Assembly: GCF_021390335.1 (NCBI RefSeq)
Contig: NZ_JAJUXK010000010.1
Span: 1 to 64,000 of the forward strand
Direction: 5' to 3'
Length of the DNA stretch: 64,000 bases
From: Dyadobacter sp. CY343
GTDB lineage: Bacteria > Bacteroidota > Bacteroidia > Cytophagales > Spirosomataceae
Part shown: positions 53,075 to 61,130 of the stretch, piece after piece
How the letters are laid out: each line of letters opens with the position of its first letter
How positions within the stretch are numbered: position 1 is the first letter of the stretch
Notes under the pieces: model-generated
The model's input: only the letters and a program-made list of their open reading frames with translations
Database searches by the model: none
What the model was told of the DNA's origin: nothing
Translations under genes and position numbers: made by a program

Positions 53075-55528
53075 TCAAAACCTAAAATTGACCCCTACCA
53101 GAAAGTTTCTGCCGGCTTGCGGAAAGTAGAAGTTCTCTTGCGTTAATGCGCCTCCTGCAATGTAGCCATACGTATATCCATTCGATTCGTACTGCTCGGA
53201 AAGGATATTGTTAACCAATAAATTGAATGAAATTTCATTCGCCCAGGCTGGTTTGATCGTCCACGAAAGCCGCACATCGTTTGTGAAATAAGCGTCGAGT
53301 TTGCGGGTTTCGGTAGAAGTATTATCCAGATATTGCTTGCTTACGTACTTGGTCAGCAGCGCGAGTTCGAGGTTTTTCTGAATGGAATACATGAGCTGAC
53401 TTCCCGCAATTACATTGGGTGAAAATGAAATGTCAGATTTTCCGTGGTCGATGGTCTGATACCCGCCATTATCATAATCAACCACATATTCGGTGAAATT
53501 GTTGATCTTATTCTGACTAAAAGTGGCATTTACATTCCATTTCAGAAAACGGTTAAATGCCACCGCTCCTTCCAGCTCAACTCCTGTCCGGTAGCTTTTC
53601 GGAACATTCACACGAATCGAATTTCCAACATCATTGATCTGACCGGTGAGTACCAGCTGATTTTTGTAATGCATTAAATAGTAGTTCGCAGCAAAAGCAA
53701 ATTTTCCCCGTTGCGTTTTAAATCCAGCCTCCACATTTTGCAGACTCTCATTTTTGGGGAACAGAATAGCAGTTGTCGTGGCAGTAAGATCGTCCCGGTT
53801 AGGTTCGCGATTGCCAATACTATAAGAAGCGTAAACGGTACTTTGATCCGCGATCTGATAGGTTAGTCCTGCCTTGGGGTTTAAGAACGAATAGGATTGA
53901 TCCACAGCGAGTTGCAGCTGATCATTGTCGGTTCCGTGAATCGCGTGACTTACCGTCCTGAATTGCAGATCGGCAAATGCATTGAGCTTGTCGGTAAATT
54001 GGTAATATAGTTTTCCGTAAATATTAAAGTCCTTTTTGATCCCCTGACTGTAATAGTACCGATGCTCATTTTCAATGTTTCCTGCATTTTTGGCCCAGAT
54101 AATCTGTCCGTAATGGTCGCCGTCGTATTTGTTCCAGCCGCCACCAATGCTGGCTGTCAGCTTTTTGAAGCTGTTGTAATCGAGTGAAAATGTTGTTCCG
54201 TAAAAATAATTGTCCAGCCAGCGCCTGCGAACCAAGTCTGTACTTTCCAGCGTATCTGCGCCGATTATCACATTTGGCAGGTTGTAGTTTGCGTAATCAT
54301 CACCTTTCCGGTACTGCTCGTAGTACCCCAAACCTCTTACCAAAAATGCATTGAGATTGAAGTTCCATTTATCGCTTAAACTGTGCGACGAAACGATCTG
54401 GTAGTGATCCTGACGATAATTGTCTACTTCATTTTTGTAGGTGTAAGAATTATAGGTCCGGTTGTTTGCATTCAGCAGGTTTTGCGCATCTGGTTCGTCC
54501 AGTCCGTTTCTATCAATGTAGCTCAGGATTCCCTCGCGGTCGCCGCGCAGTTTCGCCTCAGGTACACCGTTCCACGACTGGTAAGTACGCTCATTTCCCG
54601 AAAATACATTAATCCGCACAAAGCTTTTCTTGCCAAAATATCCACCTGACAAATAATAGGAATGCAGCTCAGATGCCGCACGATCGACAAAACCGTCGGA
54701 CGAAACGCGGGAAAGGCGCGCATCAAACGTGAATTTATCCTTGATCAGACCGGTACCTACTTTCAATGTATTTTTGAAAGTATTGAAAGATCCGTAAGCA
54801 TTATTCAGCTCGGCATAAGCTTCCTTCCGCAATGCATTGGTATTGATATTCACCGTCGCGCCAAAAGAAGCGGCACCATTTGTCGAAGTACCTACCCCGC
54901 GCTGGATCTGAATGCTGCTGACCGACGATGCAAAGTCCGGCATATTCACCCAAAAAACACCCTGACTTTCAGCGTCGTTATAAGGTATCCCATTGACGGT
55001 CACGTTAATGCGCGTGGCATCGGAGCCACGTATCCTGATTCCGGTATAACCTACACCCCCGCCCGCGTCACTTGTACTTACCAGAGAAGGCGTAAAATTG
55101 AGGAGTACCGGTAAATCCTGGCCGAGATTCTGCTTGTCGATCGCCGCCGAGCTCACATTCGTAAACGCCATCGCGCTTTTTTCATTGACGCGTGTTGCAT
55201 TGATCACCACTTCGTCGGCCTGGTAAGTGCTTCTGGAAAGCTTGATATCCAGCTGGTTCTGCGGTGAAACTGCGAATTTGCCGGTTTCATAACCAATATA
55301 GGATACCTCAATTTCGCTGACATTTTCTGAGATATTACGTAAGGTAAAATTTCCGTTCTGGTCAGAATTGGTACCACGGATTTCGGAAGCTTTGATCGTC
55401 GCGCCGGGGAGTGGCTTCCCGTCTTCGGCATCGGTAATCCGGCCGGAAATGGTGCGTTGTGCAGAAGTATTGGCACAAAAAGTTGCGCTGAAAACCAGCA
55501 CGAGCAGATAGGTAGTAACGTTTCGCAT
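53075..55528 (-). CDS. TonB-dependent receptor, predicted thiamin uptake
   Basis: From ATG 55528 (MRNVTTYLLVLVFSATFCAN, a signal peptide) the protein is 817 aa. A carboxypeptidase-like domain (about 25-100, ISGRITDAEDGKPLPGATIK) precedes the plug (VNEKSAMAFTNVSSAAIDKQ; VGYTGIRIRGSDATRINVTV) and a 22-strand barrel ending NFLVGVNFRF. Its mRNA leader contains a TPP riboswitch, so the receptor most likely takes up thiamin or a precursor across the outer membrane and is switched off by TPP. Longer in-frame starts up to 55639 run through the riboswitch and are not credible. Similar riboswitch-linked receptors have been predicted in Bacteroidota. Confidence 0.9.
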   Translation of the reverse strand: MRNVTTYLLVLVFSATFCANTSAQRTISGRITDAEDGKPLPGATIKASEIRGTNSDQNGNFTLRNISENVSEIEVSYIGYETGKFAVSPQNQLDIKLSRSTYQADEVVINATRVNEKSAMAFTNVSSAAIDKQNLGQDLPVLLNFTPSLVSTSDAGGGVGYTGIRIRGSDATRINVTVNGIPYNDAESQGVFWVNMPDFASSVSSIQIQRGVGTSTNGAASFGATVNINTNALRKEAYAELNNAYGSFNTFKNTLKVGTGLIKDKFTFDARLSRVSSDGFVDRAASELHSYYLSGGYFGKKSFVRINVFSGNERTYQSWNGVPEAKLRGDREGILSYIDRNGLDEPDAQNLLNANNRTYNSYTYKNEVDNYRQDHYQIVSSHSLSDKWNFNLNAFLVRGLGYYEQYRKGDDYANYNLPNVIIGADTLESTDLVRRRWLDNYFYGTTFSLDYNSFKKLTASIGGGWNKYDGDHYGQIIWAKNAGNIENEHRYYYSQGIKKDFNIYGKLYYQFTDKLNAFADLQFRTVSHAIHGTDNDQLQLAVDQSYSFLNPKAGLTYQIADQSTVYASYSIGNREPNRDDLTATTTAILFPKNESLQNVEAGFKTQRGKFAFAANYYLMHYKNQLVLTGQINDVGNSIRVNVPKSYRTGVELEGAVAFNRFLKWNVNATFSQNKINNFTEYVVDYDNGGYQTIDHGKSDISFSPNVIAGSQLMYSIQKNLELALLTKYVSKQYLDNTSTETRKLDAYFTNDVRLSWTIKPAWANEISFNLLVNNILSEQYESNGYTYGYIAGGALTQENFYFPQAGRNFLVGVNFRF

Positions 55529-55621
55529 TGCGAGATAAATAGTTACAACAGGCAGGGGCCACCTATCTTGATGTTTAACAATAAATAAAAAATAGAAACA
55601 GCTATGAATTTTTCCAGCTTT

Positions 55622-55697
55622 CTCTTCCTCCGCCGGCATTACCCGGATCAGGTTTATGGGTATGATCTCAGCCCGTCAGGTAGGGCACCCCTTTGAG
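55622..55697 (-). promoter_or_regulatory. TPP (THI-box) riboswitch
   Basis: On the minus strand the order of conserved blocks is exact: GGGGTGCC, then ACGGGCTGAGATCATACCC, then ACCTGATCCGGGTAATGCC, then GGCGGAGGAAG. CTGAGA (pyrimidine sensor) and the ACCTGATC...GTAATGCC helix are the TPP-binding cores. It lies 94 bases before the receptor ATG. No clear terminator hairpin with a T-run is seen in between, so control of translation or another structure is possible. Confidence 0.95.
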
Positions 55698-55749
55698 ATT
55701 ATGTTTGCAAATTTAGCGCTTGAAATCGGTGTTTCAAGGCAGCTTTCCC

Positions 55750-56052
55750 TTATTCTTTTCGGGACTGCCACTTTTCAGGATTTACGCTTGTGTGAAAAAT
55801 GCCAAAAATACCGACTGTTTTCTTTGCACTATCGATTCTGAAATGTATCGCAAATGGAAAAATTGGCAATATTGCCACGCGGACGTTCGCATATCGAAGC
55901 TCATATAAGCGGGGATTCTTACTTATTAATTTAAGCTTTCCCCTGACCGAGTGTGTGAATCGTCTGCCTAGGCCGGGCTGCTGTTCATTGTACCAAAGAG
56001 CCGCCTCTCTGATATCCCGCCCGGCAGAGCGAGAGATTTGAATTTTGTGCAT
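55750..56052 (-). CDS. ParE/RelE-type toxin
   Basis: The 100-aa protein has the RelE/ParE fold pattern: KIQISRSAGRDIREAALWYN then EQQPGLGRRF, then LYELRYANVRVAILPIFPFA and a final strand VGIFGIFHTSVNPEKW. Such toxins cleave ribosome-bound mRNA (RelE) or poison gyrase (ParE); the GLGRRF spacing fits the ParE side. It overlaps the stop of the upstream antitoxin by one base and ends just upstream of the TPP-riboswitch leader. Confidence 0.85.
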   Translation of the reverse strand: MHKIQISRSAGRDIREAALWYNEQQPGLGRRFTHSVRGKLKLISKNPRLYELRYANVRVAILPIFPFAIHFRIDSAKKTVGIFGIFHTSVNPEKWQSRKE

Positions 56053-56285
56053 TAAAGATTCTTTTCAATTTCATCCATAGCCTCTTCGAAGTCGATTAAT
56101 TCTTCTGTTCCACGCTTGAACGCTTCCATTCTTTCAAGAACGAGGTCTTTATGCCATTGAGGAATTTCATAAGTTCTCTGTCTCTCAATCTCCGTATGTT
56201 CTGCTTTAAGCGAATTCCACTCCTGAATTGGAATGAAAATGCGGGTAGTGATGCCGTGATTGTCTGGAATATAGTGCGGTTTCAT
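56052..56285 (-). CDS. Antitoxin of the ParE/RelE-type pair
   Basis: A 77-aa acidic protein encoded directly before the toxin with a one-base overlap (antitoxin first, the usual order). It reads [20 protein letters not shown] at the front and ends [19 protein letters not shown], a helical acidic tail of the type that wraps the toxin. No classic ribbon-helix-helix motif is obvious. The identification rests on gene order, size and the toxin partner. Confidence 0.75.
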   Translation of the reverse strand: MKPHYIPDNHGITTRIFIPIQEWNSLKAEHTEIERQRTYEIPQWHKDLVLERMEAFKRGTEELIDFEEAMDEIEKNL

Positions 56286-56367
56286 AACATTTATTTTTTT
56301 TAGCTTTTACAAATATAGGATTATTGGGGTTACTGTAAAATCACTTAATTCCGTCAATGCTTTTCGC

Positions 56368-56376
56368 TATTTTTAC
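56368..56376 (+). promoter_or_regulatory. Candidate -7 box TATTTTTAC before rocD
   Basis: The box lies 31 bases before the ATG, at about the same distance as matching boxes in front of the 42-aa lipoprotein and GH3 genes. Confidence 0.4.
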
Positions 56377-56406
56377 ATACTTTACTTTTTCAAAACAAAA
56401 CACAAA

Positions 56407-57669
56407 ATGCCTGACTATACGAACACTATCGCTGCGAATGCGACTGAAAATGCAATGGAGCTGGAATACCGTTACGGCGCGCACAATTACAAGCCTATGC
56501 CGGTGGTGATTGAAAGAGGGTCAGGTGTGTATTTGTGGGATGTGGAAGGAAAGCAATATCTTGATTTTTTGTCTGCTTATAGTGCTGTGAGTCAGGGGCA
56601 TTGCCACCCGCATATTATCAATGCGATGATCGAGCAGGCGCAAAAACTCACGCTTACTTCCCGCGCTTTTTACAATGATAAGCTGGGTGAATGCGAGAAA
56701 TATCTGTGTGAATACTTCGGTTATGACAAGGTTTTAATGATGAACTCGGGTGTGGAAGGAGGCGAAACTGCATTGAAACTAACCCGCAAATGGGCATATA
56801 AAGTGAAAGGTATCGAGCCGGGAAAAGCTAAAACAGTGTACGCTGCTGGCAACTTCTGGGGAAGAACGTTAGCCGCTATTTCATCTTCCACTGATCCATC
56901 GAGCACTGACGATTATGGGCCGTTTTTGCCTGGCTATGAAATCATTCCCTACGACGATCTCGAAGCATTGGAATCTATTTTTAAGAGTGACCCGAATGTA
57001 GCAGGATTTATGGTCGAGCCGATCCAGGGCGAGGCCGGGGTAGTGGTGCCGAAAGAGGGTTATCTTAAAGGTGTGAGGGATTTGTGTACCAAATACAACG
57101 TACTTTTTATAGCGGATGAAGTACAAACCGGCATCGGGCGCACAGGGAAGCGATTGGCTTGTGACTGGGAAAATGTGAAACCGGATATACTCGTATTGGG
57201 AAAAGCGCTTTCAGGCGGCGTAATGCCCGTTTCGGCCGCATTTGCCGATGACGAAATCATGCTCACGATCGCACCGGGCGAGCACGGTTCCACGTTCGGA
57301 GGCAACCCGCTCGCGTGCGCTGTGACGGTTGCAGCCCTGGAAGTGGTGCAAAATGAAAACCTGGCAGAAAACGCAGAGAAAATGGGCCAGATTTTCCGAA
57401 AAAGAATGCTGGATTTGCAGCAGCAATGTTCTCTGATTGAAATCGTTAGAGGGAAAGGACTTTTGAATGCGATCGTAATCAATGACAGCGAGGAAGGATC
57501 GACGGCGATGGATCTTTGTTACAAAATGATGGAAAAAGGACTGCTCTGCAAACCTACCCACGGCAACAAGATCCGGTTCGCGCCTCCGCTGGTTATTAAC
57601 GAGGCGCAAATGAACCAGGCCTGCGATATCATTCAGGAGGTATTTCTGCAAACTAATCAAGCACTATGA
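56407..57669 (+). CDS. rocD: Ornithine aminotransferase
   Basis: The 420-aa protein is a fold-I class-III aminotransferase: [20 protein letters not shown] near residue 58, [32 protein letters not shown] with the PLP-binding Asp, and the PLP Lys in [16 protein letters not shown]. The [10 protein letters not shown] motif and [12 protein letters not shown] are typical of ornithine-oxo-acid transaminases, which convert ornithine to glutamate semialdehyde. Its stop overlaps the next start by ATGA, so it is translationally coupled to the S41 peptidase gene. Acetylornithine aminotransferase is a less likely alternative. Confidence 0.92.
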   Translation: MPDYTNTIAANATENAMELEYRYGAHNYKPMPVVIERGSGVYLWDVEGKQYLDFLSAYSAVSQGHCHPHIINAMIEQAQKLTLTSRAFYNDKLGECEKYLCEYFGYDKVLMMNSGVEGGETALKLTRKWAYKVKGIEPGKAKTVYAAGNFWGRTLAAISSSTDPSSTDDYGPFLPGYEIIPYDDLEALESIFKSDPNVAGFMVEPIQGEAGVVVPKEGYLKGVRDLCTKYNVLFIADEVQTGIGRTGKRLACDWENVKPDILVLGKALSGGVMPVSAAFADDEIMLTIAPGEHGSTFGGNPLACAVTVAALEVVQNENLAENAEKMGQIFRKRMLDLQQQCSLIEIVRGKGLLNAIVINDSEEGSTAMDLCYKMMEKGLLCKPTHGNKIRFAPPLVINEAQMNQACDIIQEVFLQTNQAL

Positions 57670-59057
57670 AACTAAATTACGTACCCCTTCTCTTGCTGGC
57701 CGCATTGACAATCGTCGGCTGCCGGGAGAAAAATGTGAATCCAGCGTCCGAAACAGAGACCAATGAATGGATTTACGCCAATATGAAGTATTGGTATTAT
57801 TGGAACGATAAGATCACTGACAAGCCCGATTATTCCAAAAGTCCAGCCGATTTTTTCAAATCCCTGCTATATCCATTTGATGCGAATGCTCGCCCCGACG
57901 GCGACCGCTTTTCATGGATCCAGGAAAGTGCCGACGAGCTCGAAGCGTCGCTCGCGGGAGAGTCGAAAACGACGGGCATGGAATATAAGCTCGTCAACTT
58001 TCCCAGCGGCACCATTAATGTGGTCGGTATTGTTTTATACGTGATTCCCGATTCTCCCGCAGATAAGGCAGGCTTTTCGCGCGGCGATATATTCAATCGG
58101 ATAAACGACCAGAAACTGGTCAACAGCAACTACGTCGGGTTATTGAATACGCAGGATAAAAAGACATTCGGACTCGCGAAAATCAATGGTAGCGAACTGG
58201 AAGAAAGCACGACAAAGCGTGAACTAACGCCGGTTGTATTGCAGGAAAATCCGGTTTTTTTTGATACCATATTCACTTACGGGGCCAACAAGATCGGTTA
58301 TGTCGTATACCACCAGTTTATCCCCCAGCCCTACAAGGCGACGAACGGACAATACGACAAGGAGCTCGACAATATCTTCACTACATTCCAGCGGAACAAT
58401 GTGAATGCGCTCATCGTGGATCTGAGGTATAATCCGGGCGGGTACGTGAGTTCCGCAACCAACCTGGCGAGCCTGATCGTGAAAGGTAATTCGAATGATA
58501 TTTTTTATTACAAAGAATACAATGACGAAGTAACCGAGACGAACCGCAAGAAATACGGTGACTCCTATTTTTACGATAAGTTCATCACTAAACCACAAAA
58601 CCTGGGCGCTAACCTCAATAACCTCGTTTTCCTGGTTTCCTCCCGTTCAGCTTCGGCAAGTGAACTGCTGATCAATGGGCTGAAACCATTTATGAACGTA
58701 ACGCTGGTGGGATCCAAAACGGTTGGTAAAAATGTGGGATCCGTAACGCTAACAGGCGAGGATAGGGGTATTAAATGGGGATTGCAGCCTATTGTTTCGA
58801 AGTCTTTAAACAAGGATAAAAAATCAGATTACCACACTGGTTTTGTACCCGATATTCCAGCCAGTGAGGGTAACATTCTTTATCCCTACGGAAGCCCGAA
58901 AGATCCGCTGCTGAGCGAAGCCCTGTTCAAAATCACGGGAGAGCGCGTGGTAAGGCAGGCACGGAATGTGCGCGTTTTGCAGGAAGAGGAAGGTCAGGAA
59001 ATTACTTCTTCGATTGTGAAAAAGGCAGGGGGCAGCAATATGTTTTTTGATAAATGA
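57666..59057 (+). CDS. S41-family peptidase lipoprotein with PDZ domain
   Basis: The 463-aa protein starts with a lipoprotein leader ending LTIVGCRE (Cys19). Residues ~20-110 include [20 protein letters not shown], an N-terminal region seen in Bacteroidota S41 lipoproteins. A PDZ domain follows (about 110-180, [19 protein letters not shown]). The tail-specific protease domain has [19 protein letters not shown] and the serine in [14 protein letters not shown] near residue 325, with the Lys partner downstream. It should cleave proteins at the cell envelope. It overlaps rocD by four bases, though no functional link is evident. Confidence 0.88.
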   Translation: MKLNYVPLLLLAALTIVGCREKNVNPASETETNEWIYANMKYWYYWNDKITDKPDYSKSPADFFKSLLYPFDANARPDGDRFSWIQESADELEASLAGESKTTGMEYKLVNFPSGTINVVGIVLYVIPDSPADKAGFSRGDIFNRINDQKLVNSNYVGLLNTQDKKTFGLAKINGSELEESTTKRELTPVVLQENPVFFDTIFTYGANKIGYVVYHQFIPQPYKATNGQYDKELDNIFTTFQRNNVNALIVDLRYNPGGYVSSATNLASLIVKGNSNDIFYYKEYNDEVTETNRKKYGDSYFYDKFITKPQNLGANLNNLVFLVSSRSASASELLINGLKPFMNVTLVGSKTVGKNVGSVTLTGEDRGIKWGLQPIVSKSLNKDKKSDYHTGFVPDIPASEGNILYPYGSPKDPLLSEALFKITGERVVRQARNVRVLQEEEGQEITSSIVKKAGGSNMFFDK

Positions 59058-59121
59058 TCTGATACGGCATGCTTTTTGATTATTGAGTTGTAATCACATT
59101 CATTAATCTAAACTAAGTATC

Positions 59122-59376
59122 ATGGGAATTATAACATGGATCGTTGTTGGCCTGATCGCCGGTGCTATTGCGAAGGCAATCCATCCGGGTAAAGATCCGG
59201 GCGGTTTTATCATCACCATTTTGATTGGTATCGCGGGTGCCGTGATAGGGGGCTGGATCTCATCGATGCTGGGTTACGGTACCGTTGACGGATTTAATTT
59301 CGGAAGCCTTTTCATAGCTATATTAGGTGCAGTTTTGCTCCTTTTCATCTACCGAAAGTTTAGCTCAAGATCATAG
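59122..59376 (+). CDS. GlsB/YeaQ/YmgE family small membrane protein
   Basis: The 84-aa product has three hydrophobic helices and the family glycines: WIVVGLIAGAIAKAIHPGKD, then GGFIITILIGIAGAVIGGWI, and a final FIAILGAVLLLFIYRKF. This transglycosylase-associated family is usually linked to envelope stress, but its function is not known. It is a single gene with its own strong terminator and precedes the GH3 gene. Confidence 0.9.
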   Translation: MGIITWIVVGLIAGAIAKAIHPGKDPGGFIITILIGIAGAVIGGWISSMLGYGTVDGFNFGSLFIAILGAVLLLFIYRKFSSRS

Positions 59377-59392
59377 ATTTCTAAGTAACAGA

Positions 59393-59436
59393 ATGGTGGG
59401 AAACAAGTTGAAAAACTGCTCTCCCACCATTTTTTA
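59393..59436 (+). terminator. Rho-independent terminator after the GlsB-family gene
   Basis: A 9-bp stem (59393-59401 with 59422-59430, ATGGTGGGA/TCCCACCAT) is followed by six T. It lies 17 bases past the stop codon. Confidence 0.9.
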
Positions 59437-59440
59437 TTGC

Positions 59441-59449
59441 TATTTTTAC
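59441..59449 (+). promoter_or_regulatory. Candidate -7 box TATTTTTAC before the GH3 gene
   Basis: TATTTTTACGG lies between the GlsB terminator and the GH3 ATG, 35 bases before the start. Confidence 0.45.
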
Positions 59450-59485
59450 GGTCTTGCATCTGGCACTTCAAACTGAGTAAATACA

Positions 59486-61000
59486 ATGAAGCTGGTTAAC
59501 GATATGACTGTCTGGTTTTTAAAGCGTCGCTTTGAAAGGATAGAGCAGTTTATGAAATATCCCGTGGAGACTCAGCAGCGTATCTTTTCAGAACTGATTG
59601 AAACGGCCCGCTACACGGAATTTGGTAGTCGCTATAATTTTGGTCAGATCAAATCGGTGAAAGAGTTTCAGGACCAGGTGCCGGTTTCTACCTACGAAGA
59701 TCTGTATCCTTATATTGAGCGTGTTTTGAAAGGTGAGCCCAATGTAATGTGGCCTTCGCCGATCGAATGGTTTTCCAAGTCTTCCGGAACTACCAACGCC
59801 AGAAGCAAATACCTCCCCGTTTCCCCCGAAGCATTGGAAGAATGTCATTATGAGGGTGGAAAAGATATGATGACGCTATTGATCAATAACCGGCCCGATA
59901 CGCAGGTTTTTGACGGAAAAGGATTGTCGATCGGCGGGACTCTACACGCAAATCCATTTGATGATTATACACAGATCGGCGACGTTTCTGCGGTAATTAT
60001 GCAAAATCTGCCTTCCTGGGCTGAATTTATGCGCACCCCGCCGCTGGAAGTGGCGTTGATGGACCATTGGGAAAGTAAGCTTGAAAAAATGGCCTCCATT
60101 TGTTCACAGGAGAACGTGACGAGCATTCTCGGCGTACCTACCTGGACGATCGTGCTGCTCGACCAGATACTTGAATTGACCGGTAAGAAGAATATGTTGG
60201 AAGTGTGGCCCGATTTCGAGGTATTCGTTCACGGTGCAGTTTCATTCGAGCCTTACCGCGATCTTTTCATGACCAAATATTTCCCGTCGGATCAGGTTTT
60301 ATATCTTGAAACTTACAGTGCTTCGGAAGGTTTTTTCGCAATCCAGGATGATGTAAACAGAGTAGGTGAAATGCTGCTGATGCTCGATTACGGCATTTTC
60401 TACGAATTTATTCCCGTGGAGGAAGTTGGTAAAAAACACCCGAAAGCATTGCTGCTGCACGAAGTCGAAGTGGGCAAGAATTATGCGATGGTCATTTCCA
60501 CCAATGCCGGTTTATGGCGCTATCTGATCGGGGATACTGTGAAATTTACGTCGGTTTATCCGTTTCGGGTGAAAGTAAGCGGGCGTACCAAGCACTTTAT
60601 CAATGCATTCGGAGAAGAAGTGATCGTCGAAAATGCGGATCATGCGATCAAAGTCGCGGCGCAGAAAACCGATTGTCTCGTGGCCAACTACACAGCCGGC
60701 CCGGTATATATGGGCGACGGCTCGCGCGGCAGCCACGAATGGATCATTGAATTTACCAAAGCGCCTGAAAATGAGCAGGAATTCAGTCACGCGCTGGACG
60801 AGGCATTACGTGAAGTAAACTCGGATTACGACGCCAAAAGATACAAAGATATGGCGCTCCTGCCACCCGTCATCCACTTCGTACCAGCCGGTACCTTCTA
60901 TTCGTGGATGGGAAAACGGAAAAAACTGGGAGGACAGAATAAAGTCCCCAGGCTCAGCAACGACCGGGAATACCTGGATGATCTGCTGGGGGGAATATAA
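59486..61000 (+). CDS. GH3 auxin-responsive-promoter family protein (acyl-acid amido synthetase-like)
   Basis: The 504-aa protein is a full-length bacterial GH3 homologue: ATP/AMP-binding WFSKSSGTTNARSKYLPVS at about 93-111, LETYSASEGFFAIQDD near 274, and VISTNAGLWRYLIGDTVKFT then FRVKVSGRTKHFINAFGEEV in the C-terminal half. Plant GH3 enzymes adenylate acids and join them to amino acids; the bacterial members, common in Bacteroidota, have no proven substrate. It is expected in the cytoplasm. It has its own candidate promoter and is followed by the 7-bp-periodic inverted repeat. Confidence 0.92.
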   Translation: MKLVNDMTVWFLKRRFERIEQFMKYPVETQQRIFSELIETARYTEFGSRYNFGQIKSVKEFQDQVPVSTYEDLYPYIERVLKGEPNVMWPSPIEWFSKSSGTTNARSKYLPVSPEALEECHYEGGKDMMTLLINNRPDTQVFDGKGLSIGGTLHANPFDDYTQIGDVSAVIMQNLPSWAEFMRTPPLEVALMDHWESKLEKMASICSQENVTSILGVPTWTIVLLDQILELTGKKNMLEVWPDFEVFVHGAVSFEPYRDLFMTKYFPSDQVLYLETYSASEGFFAIQDDVNRVGEMLLMLDYGIFYEFIPVEEVGKKHPKALLLHEVEVGKNYAMVISTNAGLWRYLIGDTVKFTSVYPFRVKVSGRTKHFINAFGEEVIVENADHAIKVAAQKTDCLVANYTAGPVYMGDGSRGSHEWIIEFTKAPENEQEFSHALDEALREVNSDYDAKRYKDMALLPPVIHFVPAGTFYSWMGKRKKLGGQNKVPRLSNDREYLDDLLGGI

Positions 61001-61124
61001 GCTGTTTAGCTTTTAGCCCTTAGCTTTTAGCTGCTTTTTGCTCACCATTCGATTCATTCATTAAACTTAACTGCTAACAGCTAACAGCTAACAGCTAATA
61101 GCCAATAGCTAACAGCTTAAAGCC
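61001..61124. repeat. 7-bp-periodic inverted repeat in the GH3-SbcC gap
   Basis: The left arm (61004-61031) has four 7-base units ending in TTAGC (GTTTAGC, TTTTAGC, CCTTAGC, TTTTAGC). The right arm (61073-61121) has seven units of the reverse-complement type (GCTAACA x3, GCTAATA, GCCAATA, GCTAACA, GCTTAAA). A 41-base spacer lies between. The transcript could fold into a long imperfect hairpin. It begins right after the GH3 stop. Confidence 0.9.
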
Positions 61125-61130
61125 AATTCA

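Noticed and set aside
55529-55639. In-frame extension of the TonB receptor to 55639
   Set aside because: The added 37 residues precede the signal peptide and are encoded by the TPP riboswitch leader.
61073-61121. CRISPR-like or tandem array
   Set aside because: Units are only 7 bases with no spacers, and no cas gene is present.
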